DNA from: Actinostola sp. cb2023
Taxonomy: Eukaryota > Cnidaria > Anthozoa > Actiniaria > Actinostolidae
Assembly: GCA_033675265.1 (NCBI GenBank)
Contig: JAUJYZ010000222.1
Coordinates: 883,339-947,338 of the forward strand
Length of the DNA: 64,000 nt
Direction: 5' to 3'
The first letter of the stretch is position 1; each line of letters starts with the position of its first letter. Positions 45,637 to 57,049 of this stretch are shown one piece after another. The translations under genes were made by a program, and so were the position numbers. The notes under the pieces are model-generated. The model was not told where the DNA came from. It saw only the letters and a list, made by a program, of their open reading frames with translations, and did not search any database.

Positions 45637-45788
45637 TAATAATAATAATAATAATATATAAAATATTCAAATGCACATTACAATATAAATAACTAATAAT
45701 AATACCCCATTTCTTCAACCGAAGGATTCAGGACCTCAAATCCCCTAGGTCATATGGGAGGCACATGCCTACATAGCTTATATGTGAG

Positions 45789-45858
45789 GCCGTGTTGTAT
45801 CGGTGGATATATAGATACGAGGCGAAGCCGAGTATCTATATACCCGATACAACACGGC
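45789..45858. repeat. Hairpin GCCGTGTTGTATCGG
   Basis: GCCGTGTTGTATCGG and CCGATACAACACGGC bracket an inner palindrome ATATATAGATAC / GTATCTATATA with loop GAGGCGAAGCCGA. Stem about 30 bp. Confidence 0.85.
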
Positions 45859-46150
45859 ATCGAGTTTTCTAAACGACTTCTAAAACCCAACATTCATTTA
45901 AACTGATATTTAATAATTTTCGATGGAAAAGGTTAAAGAAAATCACAAATTAGTAGGTAAGAGATGTCTGTGACACTGCGATCATGCGCACTGAACACCA
46001 CAATTCGTCCCACATTTGAAAGAGGTATTGTAGGTGTCAGTAGGAACAAAGTAATATTACATTCCAAAATTGCCTATGTGAAGGTCAGTGATGCGATACT
46101 AAAACTGAGACCTTTGCATACAGGCCTGTGTTTCAGGTAATCAGTTCTAG

Positions 46151-46260
46151 AACTGATTAATGAAACATGAGTGTTCTATCACTTTTAGTTATAACACTCA
46201 TGTTTATGCATGAGTGTTATAACTAAAAGTGATAGAACACTCATGTTTTATTAATCAGTT
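46151..46260. repeat. Near-perfect 52-bp-arm palindrome
   Basis: AACTGATTAATGAAACATGA at 46151 is mirrored by the run ending at 46260 with about one indel or mismatch. The loop is only TTTATG-sized. Such a palindrome can extrude a cruciform and is likely a MITE core. Confidence 0.88.
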
Positions 46261-47204
46261 CTATAACTAAAACCTGGCAGGTCTGTACAGGGGTATAAAG
46301 GTCCATGCACCTGACCAAATGGTCAGCTCCCATTGGCCTAATAGCTCATGAATTATTAATGAGTTTTAGAAGTGGGAGTTACATATTACATTGCACATAA
46401 GCTTAATGTATTATTGGTACCATTATTTGTTCAAACATAACATAACTGTAAAATGTTCTATTGTCTTAAATTGCTTGTGTCCCGTTTAAAGGAAGTCCTT
46501 GTTTACTTGTTAACTTGAAAATCACAAAATTACCAACTGTCATTTAAAATATTCGCCCCACAGAACTTTCGTTATCTTTACTGCTATTAACTGAATCAAG
46601 CATTAAGGTGGCTTTCAACCGGCCTTCAACTGCTATTAATGATAGCTAATATCTCGTTATTATGACCTTATGTGAATGCAAAGCTTTCTGTAATATATAC
46701 TGATACATAAAGTGTCTTACCTCGCAAGATATCTTGCAATGATACGGCAGAATCAAGACATTTTAGCGGTATTAAAAGTCGCTGCAACATGACTTCACTC
46801 TCGTTTGAAATACACCAAGTTATCGATTAACTGAGCCGCGTGACCCTGGGTCTTGTATGCTTTGGCGCGAAAGTTTTGGCGGGAAACTATCGCAGAATTT
46901 CTCTATAAATGATAAGCAGTGAGTATAAAGAGTCAGTTAAAATAAAACGACATAACAGAGCAACATCTGTTACAAAGGTCAAAGATGGGGGTTATTTTCA
47001 AGTTTCGACGAGCATCCCACCCCGTGATCCCACCACTCCTTATATGGGAGTCCCCCGTGGGTTAGCCTCAATCAAACAACTCGCGAGAGCGGTCAACGGT
47101 GTGCTGGGAGATGGACAACTGTTCTATTGATCCAGCCAGAAAAGTTTATTGATATTTTTGCCAGCAACGAACTTGAGGAGAGAAACACCGAAATGTCACC
47201 AAGA

Positions 47205-47545
47205 AAACCTTGAAAACTTCTCCCAGACAACTTTTTTTCTGAACATCCCACCCCCCAAAAAAAACGTTTCCCAGATACTTTTTTTTTTTTCCGAACCAAA
47301 AAAAAAACGTTTCCCGGGTACCCCCAAAAAACGGTTCCCAGGTGTTTTCAATCTGGAGAACCCAAAAAAAAATGTTCCCAGGTGTTTTCAATCTGGAGAA
47401 CCAAAAAAAAATGTTTCCCAGGTGTTTTCAATATGGAGAACCAAAAAAAAACGTTTTCCATGCAGGTGTTTTCAATATGGAGAACCAAAAAAAACGTTTT
47501 CGTGTTTTCGATATGGGGAACCAAAAAAAAACGTAACAAAATTAC
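47205..47545 (+). repeat. About 40-bp minisatellite with A8-9 runs
   Basis: Eight or so units of AGGTGTTTTCAATATGGAGA plus ACCAAAAAAAAACGTTTCCC. Open frames on both strands here are produced by the repeat. Confidence 0.9.
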
Positions 47546-47836
47546 CAGGAGTCTTAAACGTTTGCCATGAGTTTTGAATCTAATTGAGCGAGGGGTACTT
47601 TTTTCCCAGACCAGATGAAATTCATAATTTTTAATGTCATTCCCAGCAAACTACCGTCAGAACAGCTTTTCCACTGAACAGATGCCGTTGACCGCTCCTG
47701 AACTCGGGACAGTCATGGCATTTAGCACAATTTAATCTCCATTCAGGTATGATTTATTAATTTACACGGCATGAAAGAGAGAGAGTGATTCCAATAAACC
47801 TTACAAATAAACCAGGGCATTACTAAGAAGCTCTAA

Positions 47837-47864
<28 letters not shown>
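47837..47864 (+). repeat. Poly-G tract
   Basis: About 27 consecutive G. A second run of about 18 G at 48119-48137 follows a (GT)n run. Confidence 0.9.
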
Positions 47865-47867
<3 letters not shown>

Positions 47868-48104
47868 GTATGTCTGTATGTCAGTCAAATATTTGGTCAG
47901 TTAAACGTTAGTTAACTATTAACTGGTCATATCCTGTTTTAAACAATTGAATGTGTTTGATACTTCGATTGTCAGTTTTATTTGTCAGTTAACAGTTATT
48001 TTTAAAGCCGTTTGTCAGTTAACCCCATTCAGACCCTCTACTATACTACTAAGGGACCAGTTAAGGGACCGGCGGGGGTGGGTGGAGGGGAGGGGGGCGT
48101 TTTT

Positions 48105-48135
<31 letters not shown>

Positions 48136-48559
48136 GGTATGTTGGCAACGAAAGTTGAACATGGCATTCCTCATTTGCACCAGCCCCCTCTCAGTAATTA
48201 ATGACCGGTCCCTAACTCCACTAATACGCACTATTAGACTCGCTATTTTGTTTTCTTTTGTTTCTTTGCATCTAATAAACACTGACAACTAATTAGTAGT
48301 GCCCAGGTTTATTGGAATCACTCTACAATTAAAAACAATTACATTGATAATTTTATAAATAAATTTGATAGTTTTACGCACGACTGTGAATATGTACGTA
48401 CAACACATGGAGTTTATAAAATTATTTATATCGTTATTTCATTACATATATAGCCTATATTACTAGCTGTAGCCAAACATTCACTGGGCTTTGTCTTGTA
48501 TCTTATTTTCTTCTTTTGCAAACGTTCTGTAAATAAATAAAAAATCAACTAATCTATCA

Positions 48560-49215
48560 ATCAATCAATCAATCAATCAATGCCGGAATCAATAAATCAA
48601 TCAATGAGTTGATGAATGATTGTATGAATGAATGAATGAATGAATGATTGATTGAATGAATGATTGAATGAATGATTGAATGAATGAATGAATGAATGAA
48701 CAATTGTATGAATGAATGATTGAATGAATGAATGAACAATTGTATGAATGAATGATTGAATGAATGAATGAACAATTGTATGAATGAATGATTGAATGAA
48801 TGAATGAACAATTGTATGAATGAATGATTGAATGAATGAATGAACAATTGTATGAATGAATGATTGAATGAATGAATGAATGAATGAATGAACAATTGTA
48901 TGAATGAATGATTGAATGAATGAATGAACAATTGTATGAATGAATGATTGAATGAATGAATGAACAATTGTATGAATGAATGAATGAATAATTGCATTAA
49001 TGAATGATTGAATTATTTATTGAATGAATGAATGTATGAATGAATGATGACTTTGATTGCATTATTATTATTATTGTATGAATGAATGAATGAATGAATG
49101 AATGAATGAATGAATGAATGAATGAATGAATGAATGAATGAATGAATGAATGGATGAATGATGAATGAATGAATGAATGAATGAATGAATGAATGAATGA
49201 ATGGACGAATGAATG
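48560..49215 (+). repeat. TGAA/ATTG tetranucleotide and 40-bp compound repeat
   Basis: The left half repeats a unit of about 44 bp (TGAATGAATGAACAATTGTA plus TGAATGAATGATTGAA). The right half is plain (TGAA)n. It begins about 70 bp past the Boule-like stop codon and would be (TTCA)n in that gene's 3' flank. Confidence 0.95.
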
Positions 49216-49282
49216 AATGAAATAAGCAATAAGAAGTAAAAAATGAAATACTTACATGTTTGTGAAGCATTCTAATGGATAA

Positions 49283-49354
49283 CTATTCATGCTTTAGAAA
49301 ACGGACTGGAATAGGCTTGTCTCCCTTCATCTTGGTAGGATCGATAGCAACAAG
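49283..49354 (-). CDS. BOLL (boule) homologue: Boule-like last coding exon
   Basis: After TTTAAATATACAG the frame reads LVAIDPTKMKGDKPIPVRFL and ends KHE then TAG. Phase 0 fits exon 1. Twenty-six bases past the stop, AACAT|GTAAGTAT is a strong donor, so the transcript may splice on into a further 3'UTR exon. Confidence 0.75.
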   Translation of the reverse strand, partial: LVAIDPTKMKGDKPIPVRFLKHE

Positions 49355-50833
49355 CTGTATATTTAAAAAGTAAATAAAAATAATGAAAGAAAGAAAGGGC
49401 AAGGAAGGGAGGGAGGAAAGGAGGAAAGGAAGGAAGGAAGAGAATGAAGGAGCTATTTTGATAGTTTTTAGTCTCCCCTGCGGTCCTCAGTTTCCTAGGG
49501 AGAGGAAAGGACCCAGGGGAGTGGAACGAGACTAAAATCGCCTGCTATTTTGAAGACAAGAAAAAACATCGAAATTTCCACATTTGCCTATGCATGGCTA
49601 TGGCTTCAAACTGGCTTTTTCCGATTTAGAAATCATAGCTGACAGAAACTCGATAATGTTTTTCGTTGTTTCACAAAAAACTAAGCTATTATATAGATCA
49701 AGCAAAGAACTGAATTTCTTACACGTGTTTGAAATAAATTTCACTTTGGCAAGTTTGCGTCGGCAAACGCCTAAATAAAACTCTGAATGTTTCGCTACCA
49801 TCAAAATGAAAATGAGTTCAAAATAATGTATCTGTAATGATAGTTTGGGGGAAACTTCGAAAAAAACCTGAGTTTTATGTCAGTTTATTTTTTCAAGTTC
49901 GAAGAACTCACAGAACTGGTGTAAGTTTGTAACGAACTGGCTATTGAATAAGTGAAAGCCCAAATTCGGTAAAATTACCCGAAAAGATCAATATTTGTAA
50001 CGTTTGCTTATAGGTTAAGACCAAGAGGAAGTAAAAAAACTAAAATACGAAAAAAAACAATCACAATTTTGGCGCGAGATCGCGAACAATGAAAACGATG
50101 AATCAAGACTTACTTGAGCAACTGGTTCGCCCTTCGCTGCACTTTCTGCCAATGCATAATTACCATCAGAGATAGCAACTCCTACGATTTGTGTTGCCTG
50201 GCCAGTAGACACAGCTATTTCTGAGACACTCTCTTGGTGTGTAGGGATTGGACGTACACGATTTAATCCAGCTGCATAGTCGTTCCATTGCATCGGCAAA
50301 GAAGCTGGCATGTACGAACCGCCCATCATCGTGGTCGGGGAGAAAAGATTTGATGAATGGGACTGTGGTGAATACAGGCCTTGCGTTTGATAGGTAATCT
50401 GAGGAGAGTAAGGTGGAGTTGGTACCAGTGCCAAATACTGAGGCTGTTGGATAGGATAATATACGGCATTCCCGTCAACTCCACTCGAGTAGTAGAGTTG
50501 ATTTCCTCCCATGGCCATGGCGCCTTCGTGCATCAGTTCTTGTCGGTGATAATGCCTTGTGTACGATCTGCCGCTCTTTCTCCGTATCGCCTTTCCTATG
50601 CTCAGTTTCTTATCTTTAAAATCCAGGGCTTCGTTCTCTCGGACCTGATCGGCGTCGTCTTGACTCTCAAAAGTTATGAAAGCATAACCTTTGCTGATCC
50701 CGTGTTTGTCTCGCACTATTTTACTCTCCTTCACTAGGCCGTACTCTTCAAAAAATGATCGCAAATCGCTCTCCGTTGTTTCTCGATTGAAGCCTTTGAC
50801 AAAGATCCTTTTGGTTATATCGTTATCAGCCAT
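49283..50833 (-). CDS. BOLL (boule) homologue: Boule/DAZ-family RNA-binding protein, two exons
   Basis: Exons 50114-50833 (240 codons) and 49283-49354 (23 codons plus stop) join at phase 0 to 263 codons; human BOLL is 283. One RRM spans about residues 8-88, with RNP2 IFVKGF (10-15) and RNP1 KGYAFITF (48-55). The wording DLRSFFEEYGLVKESKIV and KDKKLSIGKAIRR is diagnostic of the Boule/DAZL branch. The rest is Gln/Tyr/Pro-rich and lacks a clear 24-residue DAZ repeat, as in many invertebrate Boules. These proteins bind 3'UTRs of germ-cell mRNAs and promote their translation, often in meiosis. I chose ATG 50833 (MADNDITK, right before the RRM) over the upstream ATG at 50947, whose 38 extra codons look like 5'UTR. 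Confidence 0.9.
49467..49536. repeat. Hairpin in the Boule-like intron
   Basis: TTTTAGTCTCCCCTGCGGTCCT is mirrored by AGGACCCAGGGGAGTGG...GAGACTAAAA around a loop TTTCCTAGGGAGAGGA. MITE-like. Confidence 0.7.
50114..50833 (-). CDS. BOLL (boule) homologue: Boule-like exon 1 (RRM and Q/P/Y-rich region)
   Basis: Ends GEPVAQ at a GTAAGT donor, phase 0. The open frame continues into intron sequence to 50015 but loses family character. Confidence 0.92.
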
Positions 50834-51059
50834 TTTCAGGTAGTTTTCTTGGCGATACGGATGGAAAAAGAAGGAACTTACAGTTACACTTACAGAACGT
50901 CGTAGGAAGGCGCCAGTAAACTCACAAGCATGGTGACGTCCTGTCACGTGGTCGGTTACGGAAAACTTGGAAAATTTCCACCCGGGAACATGGATTTAGG
51001 ATTTTACGGATTCATCAGATTATCCATACTGGCATTTGTCACTGTTGCTGTAATATAAA

Positions 51060-53890
51060 TTATGAAAAATAATTAAAATTTAATAGGTAGTTCAGTAGGG
51101 GGTGAGGGAGATAGGGAAACTAGAATAAATTATCGTTGAATGTCATTAGGTGTCATTCAGTACAATGCTTTTTAATATAATTATAAAGCTTATATTTTTT
51201 TGTTTACAGACGTTTACATGCCAAACCACATAGCCATGGCTATTCCTACAAAACAACACCATCACTTGTTTAAATTTAGCTGAAACCGTGACCTGTTTAA
51301 AATATAAAATAAACAAATATTCAAAATTTCCTCCATACTGAAGCCATTTAAAAGTAGTTCAAAATAAGTGCTGAATCGATCGGGGAGAACTGATTATTTT
51401 GGCTGCATTGGCACAGAGGGCAAATCGAGAGAAAATCAAGAAATTTCTGTTCATATTTCATGATTTGTTTATCAAACACCCACAAACTCAAATGTGTTGG
51501 CAAATGACTATAAAAGTTATATAAAAAACCGCTTGTAATAGGAATTGTGTAGCGTGTTTTAATTACCGATGTGGCAGGTACTAATTTTCAGTTTGGCGAG
51601 CTTGGTACAGGCATCCCGCAACACGGAATTCGAAACACATCGCCTTCACAATCGAGCAGAATTTGATCGTATTATCAAACCTTTCAAGAACTTCTCAACC
51701 ATAATTAGAAATAATTATGTCTTTATCCCTCTTTTAAGTAGTTAAGTATAGATTCTTCAAACAACAACACTATCACCTGAACACTATATTATTAATTGAT
51801 AGTTAGAGGAGCAAATGAATCAGTTAAATTATCATTTTAATCGACTGCAAAAGAAATTTTAGGTAGGTACATGTAGAAAAACAATACGCATGGCGTCGAT
51901 ATCATAAGCCGTATTTTGAAAACAAACTTCAAAACTGCGCATTTTCATTTTTTTCTCAATTTCTCATTAATGAAATATGAAAACAGTACGGTTTCCGGCC
52001 TCAACGCAGTGTTTTTCTAGATTTTTGTTTTGAAATATTGTTAGACCTCTTGATTAATTCAAATTGCGTTTTTCTAGGATGGATTTTTGAAGCGCAAATT
52101 TCGTTTGCTATTTGAAGTACTGTTTAACGAAATGATAAGGTGTTAAACTTAATTCTGGGACTGAGAAAGCCACAAGTGTTGCAGCCTCTTAATTTAGCGC
52201 TGTTTATCAGCCAGCTTCTTGTGTAATTGATAAATTATTGCTATTATCGAATTAGCTACGGGTAGAGAAAGATGCAAATTGATACACGCAATCAAGTTTT
52301 CATCTTTTCACTATTATTATTCGCTATGACTAAATAAAGTTCATAAGCAATCTATACACGTAAAATAGCTGTCCCCGTCCGGCTCCCCAGTGCACTATAT
52401 TGGAGCCTACGTACTGAGAACCAAAGAGGACGTAAACAATTAGCCGCAAGCTTAACAGGCTTGTGTCGTGTGTTCAAAATCGAGCCAACACAATCACAAC
52501 GGCAAACACAAGAAAATGAACAACATGTTGATCCTTGCGTCTTGTACTTGCATTTTGTGCTTGCGCTTCAGCTTGCACCGCCAACCCGATCGATTTCACA
52601 GTGGAATGTGCTTGCGTTTATATGCTTGTCTTCTCCAGGCTATAAACACGAAATGCAATTGACATGAATTAGGGATGAATTGGACGCTTTTCTTGACTGA
52701 AAACAATTGTAATTTTTAAAACACTCGTGCAATTAACAGTCACGTTGAACTATTGTTTGTTGATTGGCGAAATCTGGAGTTTTCGTTCTTATTTCATTAC
52801 ATCAATTCCTTCATTCACTTGCTCATTTATTCATTCATTCACTTTTACGTCTTTTTTTCTTTCCTGATTTTTAAAATTATTTCCTTTTATGCCATCTCTT
52901 CTCGTATACAGGTAACATTATTACAATTATTATACGTACATGCCGTTTTTCGGTGAAAAGTACATTATCAAACAGAATAATAAAACGTAAGGCTACGTTG
53001 CCCAAGGTGTGAAAAATTAATCCAACATGCAGTGCAGTTATCTAAAAGCATTCAGCCTTACAAACACGCAAGCGTTTCATTGCTCTTAATTATATTTCTC
53101 AATTTTGACTGAATATTTCAGCTCAAATCAGGTAATTGCTAAAAAAACAACTTTTATTTCACACAAAGGTATGTTCCCATAATGCATTGCATGTTATAAT
53201 TATTCGGATGCGAGCGCAGACTAATGTACGCGGAGAGGTACCTTTTTAAGTCAGTAGTGGATTATGTAATCTACGAGTTATAGGGATGATTATTATTATA
53301 TAGTATTATTATTATTATTATTATGACATTGAGACTTTCATTAGGTTGCCGCTGAAGTATATCGCATGCTCACAACTTTGGGGGCAGGTGTGGGGGCAGG
53401 TGTGGGGGGAGGTGTGGTAATTGACGAGTTGGTCAACGGGTGCCCTTGATTCAGGTGACTAGCTCGTAGATCGAAATAATGTTCTCTAAGTTTCCGGGAA
53501 AAAAGATACTTGATGATGATGAAGACTTTATTTCAAGAGGGTAACACATAAAAGTGAAATACACTTACAAACTTGTGGCCCTCACTAAACTTAATTATAG
53601 TGATTGTTTTTAATTGATATTTTTAACTACAATCCAGTGCATAAAGTACTTTTGTAATTATAATAATATCAATGGTTAAAGGAAATCTATAACACTGTAT
53701 AAAAGAGTATTTAACTTTACTGACGTTTCGAGTTTTATCCCTTCGCAAGAAAAATATCTGTGCGAACACTGATATGATATTAAATTAATAAACACTTCAA
53801 TTCAGAGATTTTTTCTGGATTTTCTGCACTCTGCGAACTCATTAAAAACCAACGAAGTTATCCATAAGGGCGCGGGAGTACTCAGTCCAT
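51060..53890. other. No recognised gene
   Basis: A 22-codon hydrophobic frame (50990-51058, plus) starts divergently from the Boule-like gene just past a CACGTG site, but no continuing exon was found. Otherwise AT-rich DNA; an (ATT)n run is near 53292-53322. Confidence 0.45.
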
Positions 53891-53934
53891 TAGCAACTAG
53901 ACAGACTAGTTGTAATTGCAATTGTGTCATTACT

Positions 53935-54230
53935 TACATTGCTTCGCCACATGGGCAGGAAAACCCCACAGAGCTAGACTCCATCACGGGGACCCAGTTG
54001 AGAGCAGACACTGAGAGTGGTCACTGCCAGAGGTTTGTTTACGTCCTCAGTGGATCTTTTACGTCCCTCCCGGGCTCCTATTCAAGTGTAGTGTAGTGTG
54101 GAGAGACGGGACGCCATTTTACGTGGTCATCCGAGCCACGCGAAGGTCTAACCATTTGTAGATGTGGTCCAACCGGGAATCGAACCCCGAACCTCCCGCA
54201 CAACAGACCACATGTGATCAATCTAGACTA
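53935..54230 (-). repeat. SINE-like repeat with B-box
   Basis: The minus strand holds GGTTCGATTCCCGG (B box with matching T-stem GGG...CCC) near 54172-54190, preceded by GTGGTCTGTTGTGCGGGAGG, like a tRNA anticodon/variable region. The unique-looking GC-richer body follows to about 53935. Taken as a tRNA-derived SINE. Confidence 0.45.
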
Positions 54231-54380
54231 ACAATAATGCGAGATAAAAATCCACTACCACAAATTAACCTGTTCTACGAGTAACCTCACAATCCTCTCA
54301 AGTCAAAATTGATGTCATATTCGTGACGTCACGGTGTCCTTTGATTACTCCTTGTCAGCCTTGGATTCTTTCAGTTCCTA

Positions 54381-54510
54381 TTTCACTGCGATAACTGTGG
54401 GAGGTACAGACGCACTTTCAAGGGAGAGATTTGAAAAGGACACTTGAACAAGGTAAATATCGATGGATGTGAACATTGATAAGTAGATCCATAGTAATTA
54501 GGATTGAGAT
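54381..54510 (+). repeat. Left imperfect direct repeat flanking the L1 element
   Basis: TTTCACTGCG, then ACAGACGCACTTTCA and GATGTGAACATTGATA line up with TTTCACTGCG, GCAGACGCACTTTCA and GGTGTGAACATAGATA of 59832-59962. Same order and spacing, roughly 70 percent alike. Confidence 0.6.
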
Positions 54511-54695
54511 GTTGATACAAATGTACTGTACATATACTAATTGCGCATTGTATGTTGAGTGTTTTGTATTATGCGTATTGTGTTGTAGTGTGTCGTCTGC
54601 TGTATCTTTTTGTTTCTGTCGTCAACCAAGTTGTATTACTATGCAAATTCAAGATCTTCAAGTGCGTTACAAAAATAGTGTTGGCAAGATAGTAA

Positions 54696-55190
54696 ATGAC
54701 AATGACTAGTAAAGAACGCTTTTCTCAGAAGAACAAGGAACACCACTTAAAAACTCCTTTACAATTGAAATGCATTTCACTTAATGTAAGAGGCTTAAAC
54801 CAACCAATCAAACGAAGAAAAATATTTAGGTGGCTGCACCAGCAAAATACTGATGTAGTTTTCTTACAAGAAACGTACAGTTCGGAAAAAATAGAACATG
54901 TTTGGCGAAGCGAATGGGGTGGAAACGTCTTCTATAGTCACGGATCCAACCACAGCAAAGGAGTTGCTATTTTTTTCAACCCTAAATCCGATATTGTTGT
55001 AAAAAAATCGTTAAATGATAAAAACGGAAGATATATGATTTTCCACGTAACGATTGATGAAGTTCATTTCACGCTGTGCAATGTTTATCTACCTAACGAA
55101 GCAAAAAATCAATGTATTTTTCTTGAAGAGTTAATGAAGAAAATGGATGAATTCCCAGAAGAACACATTCTTATCGGAGGTGATTTCTGA
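54696..55190 (+). pseudogene. L1 ORF2, endonuclease part 1
   Basis: Opens MTMTSKERFSQKN and carries the APE-type start LKCISLNVRGLNQ and the Glu of FLQETY. A stop follows GGDF because of a 2-bp shift; the frame continues at 55193 with TNKDKKGG through 55393 (QSRLDYITFL). Confidence 0.85.
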
Positions 55191-55394
55191 ATTGCCCTTT
55201 GACTAATAAGGACAAAAAAGGTGGTTCTGACAATCAAACAAAACAAGCTGTTGTTGAATCTATAAACAAACTAATGACCAAATTCAATCTTAAGGATATC
55301 TGGAGAATAAAACATCCTGATCTTCAACGTTTTTCATGGAGAGACAAAGCTGTTAAGTTCCAGTCCCGTCTAGATTATATTACTTTCTTATAAG

Positions 55395-55550
55395 TAATAC
55401 CATGGCACTGAGGGATATTAGTGATTAAATGTCCCCGAAGCCGAGGGAAGTTTAGTGGAAGTCCCGAGACTCCGGGCGAGGGACTTTTACTAAACTTCCC
55501 GAGGCTGAGGGACATTTAATCACTAATATCCCGAAGAAGCCATGGTATTA
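55395..55550. mobile_element. Hairpin MITE inside L1 (TAATACCATGG ends)
   Basis: A 156-bp palindrome from TAATACCATGG to CCATGGTATTA, arms about 70 bp, loop GACTCCGGGCGAG. It interrupts the endonuclease between ITFL and the HSDHS block. Confidence 0.88.
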
Positions 55551-55555
55551 GTTTG

Positions 55556-56355
55556 TAATACCATGATCACCGAGGAAATGGACAAAAATACAGGCTTGAG
55601 TTAACGGCGCAAAGGAGAATATATTATAGTGTTTTGTGAAAGAGTCTTGATTAGACTGTACTCTGGGGAATGCTTCATGTTGCACATCTTTGTTTCATTT
55701 ACACAATAAAAGAGTATAAATTAGTTATAGTAAGGAGTACCTGAAGGTAAACAGATCAGAAATGGCGGAAGGTCGGTTTACTTTTATGAGAGATGACGAA
55801 GTGGAGCAAGTAAGAGAGAATACGGTTCCTCAAAATACTAAAAAGCACATACAGAAAAAGAGGAAAGTGCCAACTCATTGTGTGAACAAATAACAGAAAT
55901 AGGTCTAATCAAATATCCTTTGAATTCGACTTTTGTGCATTTCTTCTATTGCGCATGCGTTAACGATGTTGTGGATATCAAAATACCACTGTATTGAGCT
56001 TCACACATCCCACACGTCTTGAATGCTCGAGTCGTCATAAGTAGAGGAGCGATTAAATACTATTTGGTTTGCTCTTGGGTCCCAATGATTGTGTGTACAC
56101 CTGGTGTATATGAGGGACTGACTTGCATCCTCATGCATAGTAATGAGGGATATTTAGTCTAAATGTCCCTCATGAATATAATCATGAGGGACATTTAGTC
56201 TAAATTTCCCTCATGATTGTATTCATGAGGGACATTTAGTCTAAATTTCCCTCATTACTATGCATGAGCGATGCTTGACTTAGAGCTTTCGCGAGGGATG
56301 TTAGTTGTTAAATGTCCCTCGTGGAACAATGAAAACCGAGGTGATCATGGTATTA
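55556..56355. mobile_element. Second TAATACCATG element, with coding relic and inner palindromes
   Basis: Ends TAATACCATGATCACC and GGTGATCATGGTATTA are exact inverted copies; the first bases are shared with the neighbouring hairpin. Inside, 56140-56265 is a three-fold run of AGGGACATTTAGTCTAAAT with its complement, itself palindromic. A short protein relic lies at 55762-55893. Confidence 0.8.
55762..55893 (+). pseudogene. Short relic of a transposon-type protein (43 codons)
   Basis: Starts in a good ATGGCGG context: MAEGRFTFMRDDEVEQVREN, then a basic KKRK stretch and a stop. The wording recalls the N terminus of the tyrosine-recombinase-derived (Crypton/ZMYM2-QRICH1 type) proteins abundant in cnidarian genomes. 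That link is from memory of the family and is tentative. Truncated. Confidence 0.35.
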
Positions 56356-57040
56356 TATTATTTAAACACCTTATCAAAGATACAGAAAATTGTCAAATAC
56401 TCTACTTTCCCCACTCCGATCATTCCGCAGTCTCCATTTCTCTCAAAACAAAAGAACTAAAACAAGAAAGAGGACCAGGTTTTTGGAAGTTCAACAGTTC
56501 TCTGCTAAAAGACAAAATTTTCACAGAAGCGATTCGTAAACATATCCAATTTATTACACAAAAGTATAACTCACTAACTAATAATTGTTTGAAATGGGAT
56601 ATGATTAAAATGGAGATTGGGATCTTTACAAGATCGTACTGCAAAAAGAAATCCCGTCAAAAACGAGACGAAGAAACAGAGCTCCTAGCGACATTAACCA
56701 AATGACAAAACAGAAAATGAGACAATTAGAACGAGACTAATAAAACAGTCCGAATCCATCAAAGGTAATCTTGACCAAATACTCAACGAAAAGGTCAAAG
56801 GAACAATACTGCGAAGTAAAGTGAGATGGTACGAGGATGGTGAGAGAAATTCAAAATACTTCTATAATCTTGAAAAAAGAAATTTTAACAAAAAACATAT
56901 AACAAAACTAGGAAACAAAGTCATAGAGGAACCCAGTGAAATACTAAAGGAAGAAGAAAAGTTCTACCAAAATTTATATAAATCAGAGACCAAAATCAAT
57001 GAACAACAAGAAGTTTTTTTAACTCGACCAATAAACTAAC
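56356..57040 (+). pseudogene. L1 ORF2, endonuclease end and linker
   Basis: Resumes after the insertion with IKDTENCQILYFPHSDHSAV, containing the endonuclease SDH catalytic motif, and continues with WKFNSSLLKD. A frameshift at about 56705 moves the frame to VRWYEDGERNSKYFYNLEK (56821-57039), the usual pre-RT segment. Confidence 0.85.
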
Positions 57041-57049
57041 ACCAGAACA

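Noticed and set aside
46909..47130. 73-codon plus ORF (MISSEYKESVKIK...)
   Set aside because: No recognised motif and runs into the minisatellite flank; no splice or family support.
47093..47577. Repetitive ORFs (FSIWRTKKKRFP-type, up to 142 codons)
   Set aside because: Translation of a 40-bp minisatellite with poly-A runs.
47837..48137. Poly-G runs as regulatory quadruplex
   Set aside because: Uninterrupted homopolymers are as likely slippage or assembly artefact; no gene close by.
48569..49270. HSFIQLFIHSFN-type ORFs of 142 and 85 codons
   Set aside because: Translation of the TGAA/ATTG microsatellite.
50834..50947. Upstream ATG of the Boule-like frame
   Set aside because: The 38 extra codons have no family match and the ATG at 50833 begins right before the RRM as in Boule/DAZL proteins.
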